DNA of 30,833 nucleotides. Origin: CAZPWQ01 sp964590495. Its GTDB lineage: Bacteria > Bacteroidota > Rhodothermia > Balneolales > Balneolaceae. Each line of letters opens with the position of its first letter. Within the stretch, counting starts at the first letter, position 1. Below the pieces are notes generated by a model. The model had not been told where the DNA came from. It worked only from the letters and a program-made list of their open reading frames with translations, and did no database searches. The position numbers and the translations under genes were made by a program. The stretch lies in contig CAZPWQ010000033.1 of NCBI GenBank assembly GCA_964590495.1, positions 1 through 30,833 on the forward strand, written 5' to 3'. Shown in pieces: positions 7,842 through 15,590 of this stretch.

Positions 7842-10802
7842 TTACTGATTCATGAATTGAACAGGTATTAATCTTACCGGCCCCAGGAGACCGGATGTAC
7901 GCGGCTCCCAGTCAGAGGCGTCGAAAAGCCCTCTTTCATTGCGGTTTTGTCCCAGGCGCGCCGGAAAATTGACGTTATAAAACTTTTTCCAGTTTACATT
8001 TTCCTGTTCCATGGCCGTGATCCGGTTGGCCATCAGGTTAGCGACCTGTATTTCAAGGTCATTATCCTCCTGCAGCGATTCGGCGGGAATAAATATTTCA
8101 TACTCTGGTCCGATTAAAGTCCCCAGTTCTTCCTCGTTAATTATCACTGAAGCACTTTCACGTACTTCCCCCAGGTTCAGAAGCCATCCATCTGCATTAC
8201 CGGAAGGTTTTTCAAAGCTTATGCTGTAGCGGCCGGTTCCGGAAAAACTCTCATAGGAATCATCCCCGAACAGCGCCCAGGATTTCAGGCTGTCTGTCTC
8301 AACCTGCTGAGGCAGTTCGGGTCCGCCACTAATGAAATCCAAAGTCCATGATCCTTCAATGGGAAGAGGTTCTCCGGACTCCTCGAGGTATTGGTATGTA
8401 GGATCGACACTTCCCGAATCAAAAGTCTTAACGATACAAGATTCCCCTGGAGCAAGCTGCAAATAAATTTCAGAACCGCCTTCCTGACGGCCGCGAATAT
8501 TAGCAAATCCGGCTTCCTCTCGCATCGGATCAAAGATAGCTGCTGAAGTCATTTCACCGGCCAGAGGTATCCAGCCGTCCACCGCTTTTTCATTCCAGTT
8601 TGTGATATAATAAACCTGTCCTGAATTGTGACTGCGCCGCACATATTCCAGCTCCTGATCCACCATTGCCTCCCGCTGCACACCGGCATAATCCAATAAG
8701 TTATCCAGCCCCGACGCACCGGTGTTCCGGATAAAACGTCCCTCACCGACAGAGGCTTCTTCTATTCCCGGCTGTTCCGTTGAATTGAAATTCATCCCGC
8801 TTACAAGCTCTTCAAACCGGCTTTGACGATCTTCCAGATTATTTAATCCTGGTACATTTTCAGGAAGGCCGCCATAGGCGACAACAGTTGCCCCTTTATC
8901 TGCAAGATCAATCAATTTTTCAAAGGTATCCAGTGGTATAAACCGGCTCCGTGGAACGACAACAGTCTTATAGGAAACCCCACCCGTTTCCAGGACACCA
9001 TTATATTGTAATACCCCTTCAAGTTGCATGTCTGAAATAAAATCAAAGGAATACCCTCTTTCGAGCATCAGTTCGGCTCCCTCTTTTAATGGCGTACCGT
9101 CTAAATCCTCATCCAGTCCGCCATCGAAATGGCGCAACAGCCCATATCCCGGCTCCGCCCACTGGTCATGAATGGGATAGTACATGAGGATATCATTATC
9201 GGGACTACCGGACTGCAAAAACGACTGCACGCGTGTTACATAGCTGTTGAAATCTGCAAAATGATCCCAGAATGGATTTCGCTCATTGAAATGAACTGCC
9301 GCGTAGAAAAGCCATCCCGGCCATTCTTCCCCGGAAGGAGAGTAGGCCGTTCCATGGTAAAATATGTGATTAATCCCGCTGATAAAGAATCGATCAACCG
9401 CATATTTAACATCGGCAAGAGAAGAAACAAAGTGTTCACCCAGCCAGGTCGCCGATTCAGATGAAACCAGCTTTTTGCCGGTCACGTTTGCAGCAGAGGA
9501 GGCCATTTTGGCACGGACGACATCAGTGCCCTCGGTTTCTGGTATGTCGCTGGCGGCATAGAGATCCAGAATATTGGCGGGTGAACCATGTGCCTGGTTA
9601 CGGATCAACGCTCCCTTCTCGTCAGCCCAGCTATCCCACTTGTGGGTAAAGTTGTTGAGCAAAAGATCTGATATGGTTTCCCGGTAATCGGTTAGAACTC
9701 TTCTTCCTTTCTCTGTATCATTCTCTTCCAGTAATGAAGGCAGGTGCTCTCTGAGATCATAGCCCCGCCTTTCTTCAAATTCTGTAAAGAACTCCGGTGT
9801 CCAGTTGGCTTCACCTTCTGCGTCGTCCACTTCGTAGGAATCATTGAAGAAGGATCTCATAGAGCTGATGTCGTAATCAGCAAACGAGCTGTCGAAAACA
9901 GCAAGATAGTTATCAATGGGCGTATCCGAAAAATGATCGATTACAAATCCTTCTCCGCCGGGAGCTGCCCGTTCTACTGTTTTGCCATGCCACCCGGTAA
10001 AGACGGCATATAGCTTCCAGTCTCCCTGCGGTGCCTTCCAGTCCAGGTTTCCGTTTCCGTCCACCTGACCGGTCAGGTCCAGAATTTCACCATCATTGGA
10101 GTAAGCCATCAATGCGGCCAGCGGAAGCGGTTCTTCAAAGCGGACCTGCTCGATAGCCAGCTCCTGCAAGTTTTCGTTGGCAGAAAGCGGCTGTTGAATA
10201 TCGGAAATCGTCAGTGGATCGCTTTCTGGATTCCTAAGCGGCTGATCGCTGGATCCCTCCGGTTCCTCTCCTTCAGCTTTAAGGAAGCCATGGAGTTCAT
10301 AAATGGTATTCCTGATAGAGCGCAAATACGGTTCCTGTACGTATGATATTTTTTCACTGACTTGCTGCCCTCCTTTAACCTGATAGATCTGATAGTAGAA
10401 ACGTTTCGAGGACTCATCTTCCCCAACCATAGGTCCCCCGAAGGGCCAGCCTGTCCCTGTAGCCATATCGACCCCTAGATCCAGTCGATCTCCCTCAGCC
10501 AAGGTATGATTCAGCATATCCATCCACTCCGGCGAGAGATAATCTATAAACCGATCTTCATAACCGGCCACCCCATAGATCGGGGTAATTTCCACACCGC
10601 CCAGGTTGGCCTCTTTATATAATTCCATCTGCCGGGTCAGATCCTGCTCATTAACGGAGTTTCCCATCCACCACCAGCGTGTCCATGGATTATGCTCCTT
10701 TTCGACTTCCGGCCATTCAGGTTGCGAACTGCAACCCAAGAATAAAATTCCCGATAAGATTATCAGTGCTACCTTTCTTCCTGTTTGATTTAATCTGTTC
10801 AT
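7842..10802 (-). CDS. Alpha-L-rhamnosidase, GH106 lipoprotein
   Basis: A 986-residue enzyme with a lipoprotein signal and lipobox FLGC (Cys24). The GH106 signature TRWWWMGN (41-48) is followed by EANLGGVEITPIYG (64-77) and DMATGTGWPFGG (about 112-123), all characteristic of the family. The C-terminus has the usual beta-sandwich segment containing LGEVRESA and ends near SGLLGPVRLIP. GH106 enzymes release terminal alpha-L-rhamnose from rhamnogalacturonan or related glycans. The lipoprotein signal places it in the outer membrane or periplasm. The gene follows PL11 with a 73-bp spacer and precedes the esterase with an 80-bp spacer, so a shared transcript is likely. Catalytic glutamates were not assigned individually. 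Confidence 0.92.
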   Translation of the reverse strand: MNRLNQTGRKVALIILSGILFLGCSSQPEWPEVEKEHNPWTRWWWMGNSVNEQDLTRQMELYKEANLGGVEITPIYGVAGYEDRFIDYLSPEWMDMLNHTLAEGDRLDLGVDMATGTGWPFGGPMVGEDESSKRFYYQIYQVKGGQQVSEKISYVQEPYLRSIRNTIYELHGFLKAEGEEPEGSSDQPLRNPESDPLTISDIQQPLSANENLQELAIEQVRFEEPLPLAALMAYSNDGEILDLTGQVDGNGNLDWKAPQGDWKLYAVFTGWHGKTVERAAPGGEGFVIDHFSDTPIDNYLAVFDSSFADYDISSMRSFFNDSYEVDDAEGEANWTPEFFTEFEERRGYDLREHLPSLLEENDTEKGRRVLTDYRETISDLLLNNFTHKWDSWADEKGALIRNQAHGSPANILDLYAASDIPETEGTDVVRAKMASSAANVTGKKLVSSESATWLGEHFVSSLADVKYAVDRFFISGINHIFYHGTAYSPSGEEWPGWLFYAAVHFNERNPFWDHFADFNSYVTRVQSFLQSGSPDNDILMYYPIHDQWAEPGYGLLRHFDGGLDEDLDGTPLKEGAELMLERGYSFDFISDMQLEGVLQYNGVLETGGVSYKTVVVPRSRFIPLDTFEKLIDLADKGATVVAYGGLPENVPGLNNLEDRQSRFEELVSGMNFNSTEQPGIEEASVGEGRFIRNTGASGLDNLLDYAGVQREAMVDQELEYVRRSHNSGQVYYITNWNEKAVDGWIPLAGEMTSAAIFDPMREEAGFANIRGRQEGGSEIYLQLAPGESCIVKTFDSGSVDPTYQYLEESGEPLPIEGSWTLDFISGGPELPQQVETDSLKSWALFGDDSYESFSGTGRYSISFEKPSGNADGWLLNLGEVRESASVIINEEELGTLIGPEYEIFIPAESLQEDNDLEIQVANLMANRITAMEQENVNWKKFYNVNFPARLGQNRNERGLFDASDWEPRTSGLLGPVRLIPVQFMNQ

Positions 10803-10875
10803 TATGATTTACTTTGTTAATAATTAGATAAATCTCCGCCTGAAATCCGATCAACCATGTAATCCCATACCCTCC

Positions 10876-12756
10876 TCAATCCACCACTCTGATATACGGC
10901 CTCGGAGGCTCATCTATATCTTTGCCCATATAAAATCCGGTATGCGGAGGCTGATTATAAGCTACATTCTGCCAAGCAATACCCAGCCGGTAGACCGGGT
11001 CATGCATCAGCGTATAAAATCTATGTTTGGTCGGAATTGTTGTCGTGTAAATTCTGAGTTCATTCTCATCTTCCGCTCTCCAGATCACCTCTTCCCGCCA
11101 GTCTCCGAACAAGTCGGCACTGAGAGTCGGAGTAGCCTTTGTCCCGTTATTGGAAACGGAACCCTCGGCTTCAAGAAGAAGATCTGTTCTCTCCTTCTCC
11201 CAATTCCATTTGGAAATTTTGTTGCTGTTTAACAGTTCCCTTTGCAGGTCCCCATCCCACCATACCGCAAAGTTACAGGAGTTTGGCTTACGCGTAGAAA
11301 TCAATTCGCCGGTTGCGCTGAACAGCCCTTCGATCTGTGCTCCCTGAACCCAGCATTCGGTTCCCGGATAACGAGGATCGATGTTGGCTGCCAGACCTCT
11401 GCCCGGGCCTTCACCGTCGCCGCCGGCTTTGACGGATGGCTTCTGCCAAAGTATTTCTCCCGAATGAGCATCCCTGAAATTGGCTCCGGCATCATCAAAA
11501 CGCTCCTGGATGTTAAATATCTCCAACCCGGGACGATCAGGATTCAGGTCTCCGAAATGAAGAGCATCACCATGTCCCAGGCCCGTTGAATGCAGTCCGG
11601 TTCCGTCATCATCGATTACAGCTGCGCCAAAAATAATTTCGTCTTTCCCGTCATCATCCACATCTCCCACACTAAGATTATGATTGCCCTGCCCCCGATA
11701 CGCCCTGTTTTCCGGATCACCATCGTCACTGTCAAAGGTCCAGATGTGCGTAAGCTCATCATTGCGCCAGTTCCATGCTGCCAATACCGACCGGGTATAA
11801 TAGCCCCGTGTCATAACAAGGCTGGGTCGTTCCCCGTCAAGGTACGCTACAGCTGCCAAAAACCGGTCTACTCTATTCCCGTAGCCATCGCCCCAGATCT
11901 CATCCAGTTGTTCACTGGTGGGATTCAACGTATCCGGATGGCGCGGAGGGATGTAATCAGTGGTGGCCAATTCAGCCCCGGTCTCACCATTAAAGATGGA
12001 CAAATATTCAGGTCCCGCAAGGATATATCCATCTTCATTCCTGTAATCGGCATCCGGGTTCCCTATAATTTTCCCTCTCCCGTCAACTGTACCATCGGCC
12101 GTTTTACAAGCTATTTCGGCTTTTCCGTCGCTGTCGAGGTCATAGACTATAAACTGCGTGTAATGAGCGCCCTCACGTATGTTCTTTCCCAGATTAATAC
12201 GCCAGAGATGAGTGCCATCCATCTCGTATGCATCCAAAATTGGTTCGTCGGTAAAACCGGATTGAGAATTGTCACGACTGCGTCCGGTCTGATGTATGAC
12301 AATTTCATAGTCACCGTCGCCATCCAGATCACCGACAGAGGCATCATTTGAAGTATATCCGTCTGGTGTTTGAAGTGGAATAGATATGTAGCGATGCTCT
12401 TGTTTTAACTTATACGCATCACCTCTTTCAAGCTCCTTGTCTTCAACGACCGGCCGCACGTAATAGGAGATTTCCTTCCCGTCGATTTGCACCCCCTGAT
12501 CTACAAAATTGGTCCCGCCGTCTAGAGGTTCACTGTTCAGCTTTACTGCCTCTTCCGTGCCGGTAACCCTGTATACATTAAATAATATATTGTCCGGGTC
12601 CGTCGCCAACAGGCGCCAGCTTATAAACACATCTCCCTCATCAGCAACAGCTACGACACCACGGTTGAGGTTTTCCATAATACGTTGCCCATATACAGAC
12701 ATAGATATTAGAACAAGGAATAGACAAAACGCTATTGAGACTGCAAATTTCTTCAT
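10876..12756 (-). CDS. Rhamnogalacturonan lyase, PL11
   Basis: A 626-residue secreted lyase with a signal peptide (about 1-23, cleavage near VYG-Q). The start QRIMENLNRGVVAVADEG (24-41) and an early fibronectin-like region are typical of PL11. They are followed by an eight-bladed-propeller type domain with a Ca-binding loop, DLDGDGDYE (143-151), and further copies such as DLDSDGKAE and DVDDDGKDE. The end YNQPPHTGFYMG is also a family hallmark. PL11 cleaves the rhamnose-galacturonate backbone of RG-I by beta-elimination and leaves unsaturated galacturonyl ends, matching the GH88-type hydrolase encoded upstream. The length is normal. A GGAAAA stretch precedes the chosen ATG. Confidence 0.93.
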   Translation of the reverse strand: MKKFAVSIAFCLFLVLISMSVYGQRIMENLNRGVVAVADEGDVFISWRLLATDPDNILFNVYRVTGTEEAVKLNSEPLDGGTNFVDQGVQIDGKEISYYVRPVVEDKELERGDAYKLKQEHRYISIPLQTPDGYTSNDASVGDLDGDGDYEIVIHQTGRSRDNSQSGFTDEPILDAYEMDGTHLWRINLGKNIREGAHYTQFIVYDLDSDGKAEIACKTADGTVDGRGKIIGNPDADYRNEDGYILAGPEYLSIFNGETGAELATTDYIPPRHPDTLNPTSEQLDEIWGDGYGNRVDRFLAAVAYLDGERPSLVMTRGYYTRSVLAAWNWRNDELTHIWTFDSDDGDPENRAYRGQGNHNLSVGDVDDDGKDEIIFGAAVIDDDGTGLHSTGLGHGDALHFGDLNPDRPGLEIFNIQERFDDAGANFRDAHSGEILWQKPSVKAGGDGEGPGRGLAANIDPRYPGTECWVQGAQIEGLFSATGELISTRKPNSCNFAVWWDGDLQRELLNSNKISKWNWEKERTDLLLEAEGSVSNNGTKATPTLSADLFGDWREEVIWRAEDENELRIYTTTIPTKHRFYTLMHDPVYRLGIAWQNVAYNQPPHTGFYMGKDIDEPPRPYIRVVD

Positions 12757-12850
12757 CTTTTTTCCAAAGGGTAATTCAAATTAGTTTAGAAGCTTTTTAT
12801 CTGAAACTACTTTGCTAAATCTAAAGTGGCACGGAGTTACACAAAGGTAA

Positions 12851-12892
12851 CACAGAGTTTCACTGAGATCTAAACCTCGGTGAAACTCTGTG
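12851..12892. repeat. Imperfect hairpin repeat between FG-GAP gene and PL11 gene
   Basis: CACAGAGTTTCACTGAG (12851-12867) pairs with 12876-12892 with one mismatch around an 8-nt loop. Flanking sequence carries partial direct copies of the same motif (cacggagttacac, ttctctgtgatac). This resembles a dispersed intergenic repeat seen in Bacteroidota. It begins 23 bp after the stop of the FG-GAP gene and lies upstream of the PL11 gene, where it could influence transcript processing. Confidence 0.65.
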
Positions 12893-12914
12893 ATTCTCTG
12901 TGATACAAACTAAA

Positions 12915-14681
12915 TCAATAGTGTGTATGGTTTGCCACCTCATTTTTAAGATATTCTGCATTCATATCGCGTTTGGGCAGTGACGCCTGCCCGGCTTTCC
13001 GGCTGCCATAAATTCGGAGTTTTCCATATTCCAGAGTAATTACTTCTTCAGCCCTGTTGCCCATAAAATCAAACATATGAAAGACCATTTCTCCGAAATA
13101 AAAATCACCCTCACCCTGCTCATTCATCCTGAACTTATGCCAGAACAGTTCCTGCTCATCATCGCCGGTCCAGTCTCCTTTTACAAACACAGGATTTCCG
13201 TTGATCGGATTTTCCGGCCAGATATGCAATAGCTCCCCATTTGGATCGTACCATTGTATCTGCGACCATAGATAGGGTTCACCTATGCTTCGATTGCCAT
13301 ATGTTCGGGCTCCCACTGCGACCTGCGGATCTTCCGCACCATCTATGATATTACCTGTTTCAATTTGCTGGGTATGCTCGGCCATATCCTGCCAGATCAT
13401 TTCTCCGGTCATAGCTTCAAAAGCGGCGGTACCGAATTCACTGTGAGCAGTGACAATCTCTGTTTCTCCATCTCCGTCGAGATCAGCAAACCGGTAACTG
13501 TCCACATGATCGTGGTGATCATAAAACAGGTCAAAGCGATTCCAGATCTCTTCCCCGGAAGCATCCAGGACAATAGAGCCGGCAACAACTTCATCAATAC
13601 CATCTCCATCCAGATCGACCGGGTACACATAATGGCCCAAGTGATCCTTTTTCTTCGTTTCTTCATGCTGCCACAGCTTGTTGAGCTCGCGATCATAGGC
13701 AGTGATGTTGATCTGTCCGCCCATATCGGTAAAAACGACTATTTCATCGGGATAGTCACCATCCAGATTCCCCACGGCAAGACGGAAGTTGTTGTAGGCG
13801 TGCGGAAGCGGTTTGGTAGGCCATGGCGTCCGGTACTTTATTTCCCCGGTTGCTCCGTCCGCGGCAACCAGCCATTCCTGCCCGTCACTTTGTCTCCAGT
13901 GGATCACTTCGGCGGCCCCGTCGTTATCTATATCCCATACCAGTCCGGGTGCTTCAAACGATGCCCGTTCGCTTGCATATTCCTGAGGGGCTTTCCATGA
14001 CCACAGCTCTTCGCCGTCATGGTTAAAAGCATGTATGGAATATTCAGGGGTTAAAACAATAAAATCTGTCCGCCCGTCGCCGTTCAGGTCACCGAATTTG
14101 GCAACCTGTGAACGGGGAACATCATAGGTTCGCAACAACTTTACATCCGGATCCAGCTGCAAGGGTTTTAACTCTTCCTCGGTAAAATCTTCTTTCTTCG
14201 TCAATACAAGCACATCCAGAACAGGACGGTTTTCAATACGCATCAGCCTCACGTCGGATGTACCTTTTTGCAGCTCAAACGTACCCGCCTTCTCCCAGGT
14301 AAGCGGATCATCGCCGACATTAGATTTAATAACCGTATCATTGACCGCCACCCGAAAATAACTTTCTTCACTTCCATGGCTCCGGACAAATAAATTGTAC
14401 GTTCCCGATTCGGAAATAGAAACTTTTTCGACATAATTAGAACGAGTCCCCATTATGAGCCCCGTATTATTAAAAAGCCACGGAACATCCAGCCGGTTGG
14501 CATCTGTAACCGAATGATCTTTCTGAAGGCGATCCATAAAATCGGAGGCATCCACTACGACAGTAGCACCAGTGCCAGCTGCCGGTCCGGCAGACAGCTT
14601 CGGATATTCACTACCAAAAGCCATCCATACCAGGAGCACTGCCACCAATCCAATTCCAAAATACCATTTCTTATTTTCCAT
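12915..14681 (-). CDS. Secreted FG-GAP/VCBS-type beta-propeller protein, function unknown
   Basis: 588 residues if translation starts at the ATG at 14681 (MENKKWYFG). An ATG four codons earlier falls inside an octamer repeat and is less convincing. A single hydrophobic N-terminal segment (about 6-23) suggests a signal peptide or anchor. Residues of about 40-165 look like a beta-sandwich (GTYNLFVRSHG; later a KAGTFELQKG strand). The rest carries at least five Ca-binding propeller loops: DLNGDGRTD (198-206), DIDNDGAAE (250-258), NLDGDYPDE (305-313), DLDGDGIDE (356-364) and DLDGDGETE (400-408). These recall the PL11 propeller encoded next door, so a rhamnogalacturonan-binding or lyase role is possible but unproven. 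I do not recognise an assigned enzyme family. Confidence 0.75.
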   Translation of the reverse strand: MENKKWYFGIGLVAVLLVWMAFGSEYPKLSAGPAAGTGATVVVDASDFMDRLQKDHSVTDANRLDVPWLFNNTGLIMGTRSNYVEKVSISESGTYNLFVRSHGSEESYFRVAVNDTVIKSNVGDDPLTWEKAGTFELQKGTSDVRLMRIENRPVLDVLVLTKKEDFTEEELKPLQLDPDVKLLRTYDVPRSQVAKFGDLNGDGRTDFIVLTPEYSIHAFNHDGEELWSWKAPQEYASERASFEAPGLVWDIDNDGAAEVIHWRQSDGQEWLVAADGATGEIKYRTPWPTKPLPHAYNNFRLAVGNLDGDYPDEIVVFTDMGGQINITAYDRELNKLWQHEETKKKDHLGHYVYPVDLDGDGIDEVVAGSIVLDASGEEIWNRFDLFYDHHDHVDSYRFADLDGDGETEIVTAHSEFGTAAFEAMTGEMIWQDMAEHTQQIETGNIIDGAEDPQVAVGARTYGNRSIGEPYLWSQIQWYDPNGELLHIWPENPINGNPVFVKGDWTGDDEQELFWHKFRMNEQGEGDFYFGEMVFHMFDFMGNRAEEVITLEYGKLRIYGSRKAGQASLPKRDMNAEYLKNEVANHTHY

Positions 14682-14692
14682 CAGTCCCACCA

Positions 14693-14745
14693 TTCCATTA
14701 TTCCATTATTCCATTATTCCATTATTCCATTATTCCATTATTCCA
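14693..14745. repeat. Octamer microsatellite (TTCCATTA x 6.6) at the start of the FG-GAP gene
   Basis: Six full copies of TTCCATTA followed by TTCCA, without interruption. On the coding strand each unit reads TAATGGAA, so every ATG is followed by GAA and TAA, and each TAA overlaps the next ATG. The last such ATG (14698) reads through five codons (MEWWD) to a TGA that overlaps the ATG of the gene at 14681. Slippage in copy number would alter the 5' leader of the gene. Confidence 0.9.
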
Positions 14746-14808
14746 ACTAATCAACTCTAACAACAATTCTAAGATCACAGGCAACCACAAATCATACCGC
14801 TCAAAAAC

Positions 14809-15117
14809 TTACTCCATATGAAAAACCTCTTCCAGCGGCTCCTCCACCGGTGAATCATCGGGATTTGTCTCCATAATATCTTTCATGTAAGACCACCATT
14901 TTCTTACGACCGGATTTGATGCTACATCTTCATGCCCTTCCTCAAGTTCCTGGTAGGCAAATAAGGTCAATGTCTCTTCATCCAGGAATATCGAATAATT
15001 CTTTATACCCGCTTCCGAAAGAATCGCTTCGAGCTCAGGCCATATTTCGTCGTGCCGTTTTTTGTATTCCTCTTCAAAGCCGGGTTTCAGCTTCATTTTA
15101 AAAGCATTTCGTTTCAT
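14809..15117 (-). CDS. rhaM: L-rhamnose mutarotase
   Basis: A 102-residue cytoplasmic protein of the RhaM (YiiL) family, which interconverts alpha and beta anomers of L-rhamnose. The full-length pattern is present: KMKLKPGFEEEYKKRHDEIW (7-26) with Tyr18 and His22, YSIFLDEET (41-49) with Tyr41, and the C-terminal KWWSYMKDIM (73-82) with paired Trp. These match the active-site residues known for the E. coli protein, allowing a one-residue offset at the Trp. The length is normal. The gene lies upstream of the propeller, PL11 and GH106 genes in the same direction and links the locus to rhamnose use. An AAAAAGAAG stretch lies just upstream of the ATG. Confidence 0.93.
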   Translation of the reverse strand: MKRNAFKMKLKPGFEEEYKKRHDEIWPELEAILSEAGIKNYSIFLDEETLTLFAYQELEEGHEDVASNPVVRKWWSYMKDIMETNPDDSPVEEPLEEVFHME

Positions 15118-15180
15118 TTCTTCTTTTTATTTAGCAGCAGTTTAAGAAAAAGCCGATTATATGTTAAACATCCTTATCGG

Positions 15181-15292
15181 CAACCCCTCTGTATCTCCCC
15201 TTCATAAGGGGAGAATTGTTATAGCTAATACAAAAATCTGAAATCACTCCGTAAATTCCCCTTAGCAAAGGGGGAATTAAAGGGGGTTGTTG
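15181..15292. repeat. Palindromic dispersed repeat, copy 2
   Basis: It begins CAACCCCTCTGTATCTCCCC, which is the reverse complement of the end of the copy at 3453-3586, and closes with GGGGGTTG. Hairpin CTCCCCTT (15195-15202) pairs with 15206-15213, and a second near-perfect hairpin is centred at about 15266. It is inverted relative to copy 1 and diverged in the middle. No coding capacity. Confidence 0.75.
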
Positions 15293-15352
15293 ATTTTTTC
15301 ATAAATTGGCGAAATCTGTAGGCTTAAACTCGCCCGCTGGCTTCGCTGATTG

Positions 15353-15407
15353 TCAACTTTATTTCATTCTATTTTGGTGTCATGTCATTCGTAAACCTGT
15401 CAGGTTT
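15353..15407. repeat. 55-bp direct repeat flanking the assembly gap, left copy
   Basis: Identical over all 55 bases to 15508-15562. It ends in the 15-bp perfect palindrome AAACCTGTCAGGTTT, directly against the first N. The exact duplication on both sides of the gap looks like an unresolved contig overlap at a genomic repeat rather than biology. Confidence 0.9.
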
Positions 15408-15507
15408 NNNNNNNNNNNNNNNNNNNNNNNNNNNNNNNNNNNNNNNNNNNNNNNNNNNNNNNNNNNNNNNNNNNNNNNNNNNNNNNNNNNNNNNNNNNNN
15501 NNNNNNN
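15408..15507. other. Assembly gap (100 N)
   Basis: Exactly 100 undetermined bases, a conventional scaffold spacer. The real gap length is unknown and may be zero, because the flanking sequences are the same 55 bases. Confidence 0.98.
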
Positions 15508-15562
15508 TCAACTTTATTTCATTCTATTTTGGTGTCATGTCATTCGTAAACCTGTCAGGTTT
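15508..15562. repeat. 55-bp direct repeat flanking the assembly gap, right copy
   Basis: Exact copy of 15353-15407. It includes the left arm of the short inverted-repeat element at 15530-15588. Confidence 0.9.
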
Positions 15563-15588
15563 CACCCGACATTTTATCGTTGACACCA
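15530..15588. repeat. Short inverted-repeat element, copy A
   Basis: A 59-bp unit bounded by TGGTGTCA (15530-15537) and its reverse complement TGACACCA (15581-15588), with an internal palindrome AAACCTGTCAGGTTT (15548-15562). A shorter relative lies at 22616-22659, sharing the termini and a CCGACATTTTATCGTTGACA segment. It ends two bases from the stop codon of uxaE and could form a 3' hairpin on that mRNA. Confidence 0.7.
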
Positions 15589-15590
15589 CA

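Larger units (their letters stand above)
15118..15590. other. Repeat-rich intergenic spacer containing a scaffold gap
   Basis: This 473-bp spacer holds a palindromic dispersed repeat (15181-15292), a 100-N assembly gap (15408-15507) flanked by identical 55-bp sequences, and a short inverted-repeat element reaching the uxaE stop codon. I see no gene. An open frame drawn across the Ns has no meaning. Confidence 0.8.

Noticed and set aside
11590..12351. Plus-strand 253-codon frame
   Set aside because: Antisense shadow of the PL11 gene, whose protein is unmistakable on the minus strand.
14691..14693. ATG at 14693 as the start of the FG-GAP protein
   Set aside because: It falls in the edge of the octamer repeat, and the ATG at 14681 gives a better signal-peptide N-terminus (MENKKWYFG).
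14693..14745. CRISPR-like array
   Set aside because: Units are 8 bp with no spacers; it is a simple tandem repeat.
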